Assembly (NCBI GenBank): GCA_020073165.1
Contig: JAIQFP010000009.1
Span: forward strand, 83,221-147,220
Reading direction: 5' to 3'
DNA: 64,000 nt
DNA from: Terriglobia bacterium
GTDB taxonomy: Bacteria > Acidobacteriota > Terriglobia > Terriglobales > Acidobacteriaceae
In this document: positions 1 through 8,504 of the stretch, in pieces
Position numbering within the stretch: the stretch's first letter is position 1
Layout of the letters: the number at the start of each line of letters is the position of its first letter
Notes under the pieces: model-generated
What the model was told of the DNA's origin: nothing
The model's database searches: none
What the model saw: the letters and a program-made list of their open reading frames with translations, nothing else
Program-made: the position numbers and the translations under genes

Positions 1-174
1 TTTGATCCGTTCCACTGACTCGACTGGTTTCTCCCCGATGAATTTCAAAGTGACATGAAGCGATTCCGCCCGCACCCAGCGCGCATCCGGCGCGAACCCG
101 CGCACCCCATCCATAAAACGCTGGATACGATCGCGGATGGCATCGTCAATGTCGAGGGCAACAAAAACTCTCAT
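1..174 (-). CDS. thpR: RNA 2',3'-cyclic phosphodiesterase (ThpR/LigT), partial
   Basis: N-terminal 58 residues of a 2H-phosphoesterase of the ThpR (formerly 2'-5' RNA ligase) family; the gene runs off the left edge. The start ATG is at 174 and the protein opens MRVFVALDID, the family's usual first strand. The first of the two catalytic HxTx motifs is visible as H40-V-T-L in SLHVTLKFIG; the second lies outside the window. The family hydrolyses 2',3'-cyclic phosphates on RNA ends in the cytoplasm. It lies 81 bases downstream of cinA on the same strand and may be the last gene of the rimO-cinA run. Family assignment is firm; exact substrate is not known. Confidence 0.85.
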   Translation of the reverse strand, partial: MRVFVALDIDDAIRDRIQRFMDGVRGFAPDARWVRAESLHVTLKFIGEKPVESVERIK

Positions 175-177
175 AAA

Positions 178-250
178 GTACGGAGTACCCAGTACTGTGT
201 ACCGAGCAAAGACCCTCTAGCAAGGGGTGGAACTCGGCATTCGCAACTCG
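178..250. repeat. Short GTACC-rich intergenic tract
   Basis: The gap between cinA and thpR holds repeated GTACC/GAGTACC words, for example AGTACGGAGTACCCAGTACT and a later ACTCGGTACTC. A similar tract (GAGTACCGAGTACCTTGTACC) lies at 31167-31189 after the second pseudopilin gene. I read both as copies of a short dispersed intergenic sequence. No gene or clear regulatory site is visible in it. Confidence 0.4.
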
Positions 251-255
251 GTACT

Positions 256-1500
256 CTAAAGCAGTTTCCTCCTCACCATGTCCAGCGCCTGCTGACTTGC
301 GAACCAGCGCACGCGCTTGCGGTCGCCGGGAAAACTGCGTTCCACGACTTCGGTTCCGCGCTCACTGGCCAGACCGTGAAAAACCAGTCCCACCGGTTTT
401 TCCGGCGTGCCACCGGTCGGTCCCGCGACCCCTGTGACTCCTAGACCAAAGGTTGCCCCACAGCGTTTGCGGATACCCTCAGCCAGGGCAGCGGCCACCT
501 CCCGGCTCACCGCGCCGTGCTTGGCGATAAGATCAGTGGGTACATCCGCAAAGGCAGTCTTCAATTCGTTCGAGTAGGCTACGGCGCCCCCGACAAAGTA
601 GCGCGAGCTGCCGCTGACCGAAGTGATGCGCTCTGCCAGCAATCCCCCGGTGCAGGACTCCGCCACCGCCAACGTGGCATTGCGCATCTGCAGGTAGTAG
701 CCGACGATCTGCTCCATGGAATCGCCGTTGTCGGAGAAGACAGCATCGCCCAGTTCTTCTTCCAGCTTTTCCGCCAGTTCGTCGATCCGCTGCTGCGCGG
801 CTTCCAGGGAGGCAGCGCGGGCCTTGAGATGGAGCTGTACTTCTCCCGCACCCGCCAGAATGGTGGTCTGTACGTCTTGGTAGCGCTTGTAAATCGGTGC
901 CACGCGCGCATCGCACGCCGATTCTCCCATCATGGCAACCTTCAGTTCGCGGGTTGCAATGAATTGCTGCGGGAGTTTGGCTCGGAGCCGCTCCATGCAC
1001 TGCTGGTCGAAAAGCGCTTTCAGTTCATGCGGAGGCCCGGGCAGCAGCAGAATGATCTTTTCGCGGCCATCGTATTTCCCACTAATCCACTGCCCGGGTG
1101 CTGTGCCATGGGCGTTGGGCAGGACAACGGCGCCTGCGATCACGTCCGCCTGCTGGGCGTTGTTCGGAGTCATTTTCAGGTTGCGTGACGCGAATCGCCG
1201 CTCGATGCTCGCAATGATTTCGGGATCGCGACGGAGTTCGAGGCCCAACGCATCGGCCACGGCCTCGCGGGTGAGGTCGTCCTCGGTGGGTCCCAGGCCG
1301 CCCATGAAGATGACAAGATCAGCGCGGGACAAAGCCTGGTTGGCAGCCGCCGTCAGGTGCTCGCGGTTGTCGCCTACGATCGTCTTGAAGATCACCTCTA
1401 CGCCAAGCTGGTTCAGCCTTTCGGTCAGGTAGAGAGAATTGGTGTCCTGGCGATAGGGGGTCAGGAGTTCCGAGCCGATGGCGATGATCTCGGCATTCAC
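256..1500 (-). CDS. cinA: CinA family protein (nicotinamide-nucleotide amidohydrolase)
   Basis: The 414-residue protein has the two-domain CinA layout. Residues about 4-170 form the molybdopterin-binding-like (MoCF/COG1058) domain with GGLGPTEDDLT at 67-77 and LPGPPHE at 153-159. Residues about 262-410 form the C-terminal CinA amidase domain with AESCTGG at 280-286. The amidase domain deamidates NMN in pyridine nucleotide salvage; the N-terminal domain has been linked to ADP-ribose pyrophosphatase activity. Start is GTG at 1500, which gives the conserved MNAEIIAIGSELL opening; no good Shine-Dalgarno is visible. It follows the TIG/NHL gene by 61 bases and precedes thpR on the same strand. Confidence 0.95.
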   Translation of the reverse strand: MNAEIIAIGSELLTPYRQDTNSLYLTERLNQLGVEVIFKTIVGDNREHLTAAANQALSRADLVIFMGGLGPTEDDLTREAVADALGLELRRDPEIIASIERRFASRNLKMTPNNAQQADVIAGAVVLPNAHGTAPGQWISGKYDGREKIILLLPGPPHELKALFDQQCMERLRAKLPQQFIATRELKVAMMGESACDARVAPIYKRYQDVQTTILAGAGEVQLHLKARAASLEAAQQRIDELAEKLEEELGDAVFSDNGDSMEQIVGYYLQMRNATLAVAESCTGGLLAERITSVSGSSRYFVGGAVAYSNELKTAFADVPTDLIAKHGAVSREVAAALAEGIRKRCGATFGLGVTGVAGPTGGTPEKPVGLVFHGLASERGTEVVERSFPGDRKRVRWFASQQALDMVRRKLL

Positions 1501-1561
1501 GCGTAGCAGTGTAAATCAAAACCGCAGGGGACAAGAGAGGATGCCAGGTTGATGTGTGGAC

Positions 1562-2620
1562 TCACTCAGCCAACATCGACAGGCCCTGGATGTTCCAGGA
1601 AAGACGATGCACGCCGCTGGTCGTCGCCAGGACAGCAGAGCGACCCGGCGCAAACGCCAGGCCGACCAGGCTCGGACCCGCGACTTCCAGCGATGCCTGC
1701 CCTTCGGGACTGATTTTCACAATGCCGCGCTTGCCGGAGAGCGACGCCGCCACGTAGAGGTTGCCGGTCGTGTCGAACGCGAAACCTTGCGGACGTCCCA
1801 GGCCGCGGTAGAAGGTCGAAACCGTGCCGTGTGGGTCAATCTTGTAAACACAATCGAAGCTGGAGGTCGTCGGTCCAGTCACGAACAGGTCCCCGTGCGG
1901 GCCGAAGGCTACGTGATAGGCGGAGACGCTGGCCTCGAGCGTGGCGAAGACAAAAATCTGGCGGTCACGGGCAATCTTGAAGATGGTGCCACTACGGTCA
2001 CCCACGTAGAGGTTCTCTTCCCGGTCAAAAGCAATTCCGGTAGCAATGCCCATGCCCTCGGCATATGACGACATGGTCCCATTGGGCGCGACACGGTACA
2101 CCGTGCCGTCATAGCGCGAGGAAACGTACATCTGCCCGGCACGGTCGAAGACAATCGCCGTGGGGTTCATCATGTCCGAGAGAAATGGTTTGACGTTGTA
2201 GTTGGTGTCGATCTTATAAATCGCTACCGGGACCTTTTGTCCGCGCGATCCGGAAAAGGTTACGTAGATGTTTCCTTCGGCGTCGAGCGCGGGATTGGTG
2301 ACGGGATGCAGGTTTTCCGCGATGGGCACCGCGACGTTCATCTGGTGCGGATTGCTGGCGTGACCGTTGGTGGAGACCACGACCGGTCCCGAGGAAGCAC
2401 CCGGCGGAACCCGGGCGACCAGAAAGTCGTCGGAGCTGATGACCACCGCCCCATCCACTTCACCAAAACGCACACGTGGGGGACGGAGATCGATGGGACG
2501 CAGGCCGCTACCGACGATCCGTACCTCGCCGCCGGGCAGGGCTGCACTGGGATGCACGGCTTCAATGTGCGGCTTGCCGTTCACGTTCTTTTTACCCAGC
2601 AGGCGGTCAGAAATTCCCAT
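1562..2620 (-). CDS. TIG/IPT-domain plus NHL-type beta-propeller protein
   Basis: 352 residues. After a short leader, residues about 20-95 look like an IPT/TIG immunoglobulin fold (AALPGGEVRIVGSGLRP opening). Residues about 100-350 are NHL/SMP-30-like propeller blades, with repeated motifs such as DAEGNIYVTF, DRAGQMYVSS, DREENLYVGD and DTTGNLYVAA about 45 residues apart. There is no convincing signal peptide, so its location is unclear; it could be cytoplasmic or exported by another route. It sits 23 bases after pgpA and 61 bases before cinA on the same strand, as if co-transcribed with unrelated housekeeping genes. Domain calls are good; function is unknown. Confidence 0.75.
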   Translation of the reverse strand: MGISDRLLGKKNVNGKPHIEAVHPSAALPGGEVRIVGSGLRPIDLRPPRVRFGEVDGAVVISSDDFLVARVPPGASSGPVVVSTNGHASNPHQMNVAVPIAENLHPVTNPALDAEGNIYVTFSGSRGQKVPVAIYKIDTNYNVKPFLSDMMNPTAIVFDRAGQMYVSSRYDGTVYRVAPNGTMSSYAEGMGIATGIAFDREENLYVGDRSGTIFKIARDRQIFVFATLEASVSAYHVAFGPHGDLFVTGPTTSSFDCVYKIDPHGTVSTFYRGLGRPQGFAFDTTGNLYVAASLSGKRGIVKISPEGQASLEVAGPSLVGLAFAPGRSAVLATTSGVHRLSWNIQGLSMLAE

Positions 2621-2643
2621 GCACTACTTCCTTGCGCATCCCG

Positions 2644-3195
2644 CTATCGTGGCAAAACGCCGAAATACAACAGAACCTGCATTACGGCGAGGGCATAAAA
2701 TCCGGCTGCCACATCGTCGATCACAATGCCAAAGCCTTCGGGCAGGCGTTCCAACTTGCGTATGGGCGGCGGCTTCACCATGTCGAAGCCACGAAAAAGT
2801 ATAAAGCCCGCCAACAGAGATTTCCACGATACCGGCACGGCAATCAGGGTGATGAGCTGGCCGGCGACTTCGTCGATGACCACGAACTGGGGGTCCTTCA
2901 GACCCGCAGCGCGGGCCACCCGTGTGGCCGCGGGAATTCCCACAACCACGGCCAGCAAAGCCAGTGAAATCGCGGCCATTGGCTGCCAGACAGGCACAAC
3001 CCAGCGGCTGAGCAGCCACCAAATCAGGGCCGTCGCAAGCGAGCCCCAGCTCCCGGGACCCGGCCGCAACCGCCCCACACCAAAGAAAGTGGCGACTACG
3101 GTAGCCCAGAGGGGAGCCCTCCCGGTTGCAACGTCCGAGGTGTTGTTGGTGGCGGTCATTTTGACTCTTGCAGCGCCGGCGGGACGCTCTTTCAT
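2644..3195 (-). CDS. pgpA: Phosphatidylglycerophosphatase A
   Basis: 183 residues with the PgpA family pattern: an N-terminal G-x-G-x-L-R-P-x-P-G-S-W-G-S segment (GVGRLRPGPGSWGS), a central FVVIDEVAG motif, and several hydrophobic segments. PgpA dephosphorylates phosphatidylglycerophosphate to phosphatidylglycerol in the inner membrane. Length is normal for the family. The start ATG at 3195 is 8 bases after the yacG stop, which suggests translational coupling. A second in-frame ATG 11 codons in is also possible, since the first residues are not conserved in character. Confidence 0.9.
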   Translation of the reverse strand: MKERPAGAARVKMTATNNTSDVATGRAPLWATVVATFFGVGRLRPGPGSWGSLATALIWWLLSRWVVPVWQPMAAISLALLAVVVGIPAATRVARAAGLKDPQFVVIDEVAGQLITLIAVPVSWKSLLAGFILFRGFDMVKPPPIRKLERLPEGFGIVIDDVAAGFYALAVMQVLLYFGVLPR

Positions 3196-3203
3196 CTAAC
3201 ACC

Positions 3204-3410
3204 CTACTTCTTATTTAAGTCGCCGGGGCCGCTGTCTTCGATGGCGTCGCTGGTATCGGTGACAGGTGACGAGATGACATAGGCCCCGCTGGCCCACTTG
3301 CCCAGATCGATCAACCGGCAACGCTCGCTGCAGAAAGGAAACTCGGGATCGCGATGCTTAACCGGCTTCTTGCAGATGGGGCAACGCAGGCTGCGGATGC
3401 GCTTGGCCAT
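3204..3410 (-). CDS. yacG: DNA gyrase inhibitor YacG (zinc finger)
   Basis: 68-residue protein with the YacG zinc finger: C10-x2-C13 and C27-x3-C31, followed by the conserved [15 protein letters not shown] stretch. In E. coli YacG binds GyrB and inhibits gyrase; here function is by family. It starts 6 bases after the rimO stop and stops 8 bases before pgpA, so it lies inside an operon. The C-terminal tail is short and acidic, as usual. Confidence 0.93.
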   Translation of the reverse strand: MAKRIRSLRCPICKKPVKHRDPEFPFCSERCRLIDLGKWASGAYVISSPVTDTSDAIEDSGPGDLNKK

Positions 3411-3416
3411 GGGTCC

Positions 3417-4901
3417 CTACACGATCTGCCCGACCAGATCGTAATCGTGAGCCTCGGTGATGCGGCAGCGGTAGAATTCGCCTGGTTGCGGATCGAGCCC
3501 CTCAGGCATGTCATTCACATAGACTTTGCCATCGATTTCGGGTGCGTGCATGGGCGTGCGTCCTTCGAGCAGGAGTTCACTGTCTTCCGAGGCTCCATGC
3601 AGCAGCAGATCGCATTCCTTTCCGATCAGGGCCTTCTTCCTGCGCTTGCTGATTCCGCGCTGGATTTGCATCAGGTGCTTGCGCCGGCGCTCAATTTCCC
3701 GGGCAGGCAGCTTCTCTTCCATCGAGAACGCCCCCGCTCCTTCCTGGTCCGAGTAGCCGAACGCACCCATCCAGTCGAATTGGGCCTCGCGGACAAAGGC
3801 ACACAACTCTTCAAACTCCCGCTCCGTTTCTCCCGGGAAGCCAACGATAAACGAGGTGCGCAGGGTCACTCCAGGGATGGTACGACGCATCTTTTCAATC
3901 GAGCGAAGAAAGACATCGGCACCCCCACCGCGCTTCATGCGCTTCAGAGTGGCCGCAGACGCGTGCTGCAGCGGTACATCAATGTACGAACAAATCTTCT
4001 CGTGTGCCGCGATGGTCTCCAGCAGCCGTCCTGTGATCTTGTTGGGATATGCGTAAAGAAACCGGATCCACCGCAACTCCTCAATCTCCGCCAGCTTCTC
4101 CAGCAGCAGCGCGAGCCCATCTTTGAGGTCAAAATCCTCACCGTAACAGGTCGTGTCCTGACCGATCAGCGTGATCTCGCGCACACCGGACCGTGCCAGA
4201 CGTTCCGCTTCGGCAATCACCGACTCGAAGCGGCGCGAGCGAAACTTCCCCCGCAACTGCGGAATGATGCAGAAGCTGCAGGGATGGTCACAGCCCTCAG
4301 CAATCTTGATGTAGGCGGTGTAATGCGGTGTCGCCAGGACCCTCGGTGTCGCCTCGTCATACAGATAGTTGGGCAGGTCCGCCATCGCGCCATCCCAGGA
4401 TTCCCGCGAGAAGCGGCCCTGAGCCGCCCGGACCTCGCTTTCAGGACGCGATTGCAGTATTCGAAAGGGTGAATTCGCTGGCGCTGGCGCCACTCCCGCC
4501 GCCGCCAGAATGTTCTCCAGTTCACCGGTGCCCACCACCGCGTCCACCTCAGGAATGCTCGTGCGAATCTCGTCGCGAAACCGCTCCACCAAGCAACCGG
4601 CAACTACCAGCTTGCGCGCGCGCCCGGCAGTCTTGAGCCGGGCCATCTCCAGAATGGTGTTCACCGACTCCTGCTGGGCCGTGGCGATGAAGGAGCAAGT
4701 GTTCACCACGATGACGTCGGCGTCCTCGGCCCGCGCCGTCAGCTCCGCCCCTGCCTGCGCCAGCATCCCCATCATGACTTCGCTGTCTACCAGGTTCTTG
4801 GGGCACCCCAGGCTCACGAAGCCCACCTTGGTTGACGAACTGGATATCTGCCGGGTGGTTTCGGCGTCCGGGAGCGGCACAGTGAGGGTCTTCTCAGGCA
4901 T
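3417..4901 (-). CDS. rimO: Ribosomal protein S12 methylthiotransferase RimO
   Basis: 494 residues, radical-SAM methylthiotransferase. The N-terminal MTTase domain carries three cluster cysteines: C33 (SLGCPKN), C69 (NTCSF) and C103 (AGCL). The radical-SAM C-x3-C-x2-C motif is CDHPCSFC, C204/C208/C211. A TRAM domain ends the protein. RimO adds a methylthio group to an aspartate of ribosomal protein S12. SLGCPKN with CDHPCSFC favours RimO over MiaB. The gene is the first of the minus-strand run rimO-yacG-pgpA-TIG/NHL-cinA-thpR. The first 24 residues are a non-conserved extension. Confidence 0.95.
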   Translation of the reverse strand: MPEKTLTVPLPDAETTRQISSSSTKVGFVSLGCPKNLVDSEVMMGMLAQAGAELTARAEDADVIVVNTCSFIATAQQESVNTILEMARLKTAGRARKLVVAGCLVERFRDEIRTSIPEVDAVVGTGELENILAAAGVAPAPANSPFRILQSRPESEVRAAQGRFSRESWDGAMADLPNYLYDEATPRVLATPHYTAYIKIAEGCDHPCSFCIIPQLRGKFRSRRFESVIAEAERLARSGVREITLIGQDTTCYGEDFDLKDGLALLLEKLAEIEELRWIRFLYAYPNKITGRLLETIAAHEKICSYIDVPLQHASAATLKRMKRGGGADVFLRSIEKMRRTIPGVTLRTSFIVGFPGETEREFEELCAFVREAQFDWMGAFGYSDQEGAGAFSMEEKLPAREIERRRKHLMQIQRGISKRRKKALIGKECDLLLHGASEDSELLLEGRTPMHAPEIDGKVYVNDMPEGLDPQPGEFYRCRITEAHDYDLVGQIV

Positions 4902-5129
4902 GCAATCTCATAATTTTATCATTCATCGCGGATCGCTCGCGGGTGGCTTGGCGCGGCTCCTCCGGTAGAGGGCGGCAGCTGAATGTCACGCGGGTCGTTG
5001 AGAGCATCAGGTTGTTACTGAAGGTCACCAGCGGAGGGCATCAAGTCAGGCATCATCGCCGGTAAATTATCCGATAAACACCATGCTAACCTACCCCTAC
5101 TCGGTCATGCTGTATCGGGGGGAGAAGAG

Positions 5130-5768
5130 ATGGCGATACAACGCTTGGTGAGCGCGGTTCTGCTGGCCGCCACAGTCCTGGTAGGTAGTGCTGCCGCCCA
5201 GGATAAGAATAATGAGGTGGCAGGTTTGATCGGCCGCACGTTCATCAGTAACCAGGGAGTTCCCGCTGCAACCTCGGCGAACAAGGAGATTCACTTTGGC
5301 AATGGACTGAGTTTCGAGGCAGTCTACGGCCGGAGGATCCTGGGTACCCAGGACAGTCTCGTGACCCTGACGTTCGAGGTGCCCTTCGTGGTGAATCCCG
5401 ACGAAGATCTAAACTTTGCTGAGAATGTCATCCCCGAAAGCTACTCCTCTTTCTTCATCACCCCTGCTGCGCGCGCGAACCTTTTTGCCAGCACCCACGT
5501 CTCGCCCTGGGTGAGCTTCGGCGGCGGATTCGGGCACTTCCACGAGAGCTCCAACCTGGTTTTCTTCGGCTCCAACACCGGGGCGATCGGCACCACTACC
5601 GGCGTCTTCGAGTTAGGTGCTGGCCTTGATGTCAAAGTCTCTGACAAGTTCAGCTTGCGTGGGGAAGTGCGCGATTTTGACTCGGGAGTTCCGCAGCTCA
5701 ATGTGGACACCGGCAAGAGCCGCCAGCATAACCTCTTTGTTGGTGGAGGCGTGGTCTGGCACTTCTAG
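5130..5768 (+). CDS. Small outer-membrane beta-barrel protein
   Basis: 212 residues with a clear signal peptide (MAIQRLVSAVLLAATVLVGS, cleavage likely after AAA-Q). The mature part alternates polar and hydrophobic residues in short strands, is rich in Gly/Phe/Ser, and ends in the aromatic residue expected of outer-membrane barrels (VVWHF). A GGGGGGAGAAGAG purine stretch just before the ATG serves as ribosome binding site. Size fits an eight-stranded barrel of the OmpW/OmpA-like class. It stands alone between rimO (divergent) and tgpA (convergent). No specific function can be assigned. Confidence 0.75.
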   Translation: MAIQRLVSAVLLAATVLVGSAAAQDKNNEVAGLIGRTFISNQGVPAATSANKEIHFGNGLSFEAVYGRRILGTQDSLVTLTFEVPFVVNPDEDLNFAENVIPESYSSFFITPAARANLFASTHVSPWVSFGGGFGHFHESSNLVFFGSNTGAIGTTTGVFELGAGLDVKVSDKFSLRGEVRDFDSGVPQLNVDTGKSRQHNLFVGGGVVWHF

Positions 5769-5800
5769 AGCCAACCTGGAAATCGATGGCGTTGGGATGG

Positions 5801-5820
5801 CGCAGCGCTTCAGCGCTGCG
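5801..5820. repeat. Perfect 8-bp hairpin between convergent genes
   Basis: CGCAGCGC-TTCA-GCGCTGCG lies in the gap between the beta-barrel gene and tgpA. It has no run of T on either side, so it is not a textbook terminator. It could still limit read-through, or be one of the scattered palindromic repeats of this genome. Confidence 0.5.
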
Positions 5821-5905
5821 ATTCCTGCTTAGAATCAGATAGGGCTTCAGCCGTTGAGGTATCTCTCCGGCTCGGAACTCCCCGGAAAGAGGTTGAGTAA
5901 CAGCC

Positions 5906-8101
5906 TCACTTCCGGCCCACGCTCGCAATCTCCTCGAACAATTCCGGCAGGCGAGACGCGTCTTCGGCGGAGTCCCCGAAACGCGCGTGTTCGTAATGGC
6001 GGGTAAACTGCGCCACCCGATCACGCATCAGGTCGTCTTCAATGCAGGTGACGAACTCCGCCGGGGTCTGCGCGGGTGACTTGCGCCAGCCCAGCCGGGC
6101 TACCCTGCGGGTCATCCGTTCATACCAGATGGTTGCGGCCAAGCGCGGAGCTTTCTCTGGACGCGCCGCCAGCCGCCGCCGGCGCAGCGCGTTCCACAAC
6201 CGGCGCGCGTTCGCCAGCAGCAGAAGCAGGCCCGTGGCCAGGAGTGCGCTGACGCTCCAGCGCGTGGGAGACTTGCTCATGGTGTCTTGCGCTTGCCGGG
6301 CGGAGTCCAGGAGGGCTTCGTAGTGGCGGCGGAACCAGGTTCGCAGCTCGTAAACGATCATGCGGCCGCTGCGCGTCACGCCCTCGCCCAGAATGCGCTG
6401 GTGGCCGGGGTCGTAGTTCACCACCCACTCGCGCCAGAACGAAGCCATGGCGTCCAGGTACAAGATGGCGCGGCTCCAGCCGGTGCGGGCCGGCTCCAGG
6501 CCGGCGGGAGTCGGATCGAAGCTCACCCATCCGTAGCCCGGGAAGTACGCTTCCACCCAGGAGTGCGCGTTGCTGGCGCGAACCACGTACTGCGAAGTCA
6601 GGTCATTGAACTCGCCGGTCCGGAATCCATTGACCACCCGCGAGGGAATTCCCAGAGTGCGGAGCATCACCGCCATCGAGGATGCAAAGTATTCGCAGTG
6701 TCCCTGCCGCCGCTCAAAGAGGAAGTTAGCCAGCGGATCGTGGGGGACCGTCCGCGGAAGCTGCAGCGTGTACCCGAACTTCGTACGCAGGTAGCTCTCG
6801 ATCGTCACTGCTTTGTCGTAGTTATTGTCCGCGGACGCTGTGAGCTGTTCCGCCAGGCTTGCGATGCGCGGGTCGAGCCCCGGAAGTTGAAGATAGTTCG
6901 ACACGATCTCCCGCGGATAGGCTCCGGCCGCGGCGCGCAGGTCACTGGCCTTAGGCTGAGGAATGAGGGAGGAGGCCTCATAGCGACTGACGGGGCGCTC
7001 GGGATCGAGGTCGAAGACGCCGTCGCCCCCATCGATCGCGATCAGACGATAATTTCCTTGTAATAGGCGGGGGGTGGCGGCCAGGAAGAACACGCTCGCA
7101 CCCACCGGTTCCATGAGCACACGGTAGTGGATGGGCCGGACGCTCCGCCCTGCCTGGCTCGGCAGTGGCGCTGCCTCCGGCTGTGATAGAGCAAAGCTCC
7201 CATCTGCCCGAGGACGGAGAGGAAATTTTGTTCGGGGATTGGACCAGGTCCGGCCGTCAAACGCGCTGAGGGTCACACCCCGCCACTTCAGGTCGAAATT
7301 TCCGCTCTGATCGCCATCAATCTGGATGTGCATCACCACTGATCGGGACTGCTGAATCTGCCCGATACTTCCCAGTTGCACCCGGTCGCTGAAACCGGTT
7401 GCCAGTTCGCCGCTCGGGGCATAAGCACTGAAATAACCGGCCGAGATACGTGGCAGGATGAAGAAGATGGCGGTTGCTCCCAGCAGGATGAGCGCCATCA
7501 GCAGGGGTGCCGCGCCGACCAGCGAAAATGCCATGCGCCGGTGCGCAAGCGTGTCGCTCGATTCCCGCGAATGCACCGTCGCTTTGGCCGAGGCGCGCCG
7601 CATCTCCATCAGGATGAACGTGCCCACTGCCATGAGCATGAACCCGGCAAACGCCAGCAGGAAGACGCTGTCCACGGTCAGGATGGCTGCTGCGAGCACC
7701 ATCGCAAACGAGATGACCGCCAGGAAGTAGAAGTCACGGTCGCGCCGCGCCGAGAACAGGCGCACCACCAGGACAAACAGCACCAGGTGGACGGTACTGC
7801 TGAGGAAAGCTCCCGATATCAGAAAGTAATCCGCCAGGTAGAAAGCGACGTAACCCAGCGTGAGGCCATTGGTCCAGCGCTCGGGGATGATGAAAGACCG
7901 GCGTGTGGCCAAAAGGTATCCGCGCACCAGGAGCGCCGCCCCCACCACCACGACCGTAACCATGTCCAGCCCGCCGGTGGATGCCAGTGTGCCAAACCCG
8001 GTCAGGACCAGGAGATAAAGCGCGACCTCAAAGTAGCGCTGAATGGCAACGCTGATTGAAGGAGTCGCGAGAGATGATTGACTCGCAGCCATCGCAGGCA
8101 T
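5906..8101 (-). CDS. tgpA: TgpA-like membrane transglutaminase (DUF3488 domain)
   Basis: 731 residues. Residues about 15-220 hold seven or so membrane segments (DUF3488). A periplasmic region follows, with the transglutaminase core: catalytic C469 in RQGHCEYFASSMA, H513 in NAHSWVEAYFPGYGWV and D529 in SFDPTP. One more membrane helix is near residue 635 (WSVSALLATGLLLLLANARR), then a cytoplasmic DUF4129-like tail. The triad is complete, so it should be active. TgpA of Pseudomonas is an essential periplasmic transglutaminase; MoxR and DUF58 partners that often sit beside such genes are not seen here. Confidence 0.9.
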   Translation of the reverse strand: MPAMAASQSSLATPSISVAIQRYFEVALYLLVLTGFGTLASTGGLDMVTVVVVGAALLVRGYLLATRRSFIIPERWTNGLTLGYVAFYLADYFLISGAFLSSTVHLVLFVLVVRLFSARRDRDFYFLAVISFAMVLAAAILTVDSVFLLAFAGFMLMAVGTFILMEMRRASAKATVHSRESSDTLAHRRMAFSLVGAAPLLMALILLGATAIFFILPRISAGYFSAYAPSGELATGFSDRVQLGSIGQIQQSRSVVMHIQIDGDQSGNFDLKWRGVTLSAFDGRTWSNPRTKFPLRPRADGSFALSQPEAAPLPSQAGRSVRPIHYRVLMEPVGASVFFLAATPRLLQGNYRLIAIDGGDGVFDLDPERPVSRYEASSLIPQPKASDLRAAAGAYPREIVSNYLQLPGLDPRIASLAEQLTASADNNYDKAVTIESYLRTKFGYTLQLPRTVPHDPLANFLFERRQGHCEYFASSMAVMLRTLGIPSRVVNGFRTGEFNDLTSQYVVRASNAHSWVEAYFPGYGWVSFDPTPAGLEPARTGWSRAILYLDAMASFWREWVVNYDPGHQRILGEGVTRSGRMIVYELRTWFRRHYEALLDSARQAQDTMSKSPTRWSVSALLATGLLLLLANARRLWNALRRRRLAARPEKAPRLAATIWYERMTRRVARLGWRKSPAQTPAEFVTCIEDDLMRDRVAQFTRHYEHARFGDSAEDASRLPELFEEIASVGRK

Positions 8102-8233
8102 CTATTGTTCGCGATTCCACCGCAGAAGGGAAGACATCATCGCGGTACCACCGTAGCGCGAAGTACCGCAGCGGGAGCGTCCCGCCCTGATACCTGACAC
8201 CCGACACGAGTCACCTAACCTCTTCCCGAATGC

Positions 8234-8239
8234 TAAAAT
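8234..8239 (+). promoter_or_regulatory. -10 box of the SRP RNA gene
   Basis: TGC-TAAAAT is an extended -10 element whose last base lies 6 bases before the predicted 5' end of the SRP RNA at 8245. No good -35 box is visible at the expected distance, which fits an extended -10 promoter. Confidence 0.55.
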
Positions 8240-8244
8240 CACCT

Positions 8245-8349
8245 GTCAGGCATCGGTCCCGCGCGACGTCTTCCCGCCAACCCCGCCAGGTCCGGAAGGA
8301 AGCAACGGTAACGGGCTCTTGCGTGTGCAGTGGGTCGCCGGTGCCTGGC
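8245..8349 (+). ncRNA. ffs: Signal recognition particle RNA, small bacterial type (4.5S)
   Basis: The sequence contains the conserved SRP RNA domain IV core, CCAGGTCCGGAAGGAAGCA at 8285-8303. The 5' part GTCAGGCATCGGT pairs with the 3' part GCCGGTGCCTGGC with a few G-U pairs, closing a single long hairpin of about 105 nt. A T-run (CTTTTTGG) follows the 3' end. The RNA binds Ffh and directs ribosomes making membrane proteins to FtsY. End positions are set by pairing and may be off by a few bases. The open frame that runs across it towards fabH is not coding here. Confidence 0.93.
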
Positions 8350-8356
8350 TTTTTGG
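8350..8356 (+). terminator. Terminator of ffs
   Basis: The T-run TTTTT at 8350-8354 directly follows the closing 3' strand of the SRP RNA hairpin, so the RNA's own stem can act as an intrinsic terminator. Confidence 0.5.
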
Positions 8357-8451
8357 AACGTCAGTCGTTGCTAACTTCCAGGGCGTCATCCCGAGCGCGG
8401 CGTCAGCCGAACGAGGGACCGTGCGCGTAGCGGCACGACCGCCCGTTCCGT

Positions 8452-8480
8452 TAGACATTCTCCTTCCAATCCTGCAAAAT
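8452..8480 (+). promoter_or_regulatory. Predicted sigma-70 promoter of fabH
   Basis: TAGACA at 8452-8457 (5 of 6 matches to the -35 consensus), a 17-base spacer, and CAAAAT at 8475-8480 (4 of 6 to the -10). Transcription would start near 8487, giving a leader of about 18 bases before the TTG start at 8505. Confidence 0.45.
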
Positions 8481-8504
8481 ACTGAGTTCATCCAGGAGAC
8501 ATCC

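Noticed and set aside
8319..8504. N-terminal extension of fabH.
   Set aside because: It overlaps the SRP RNA, has no family similarity, and a good ribosome site marks the TTG at 8505.
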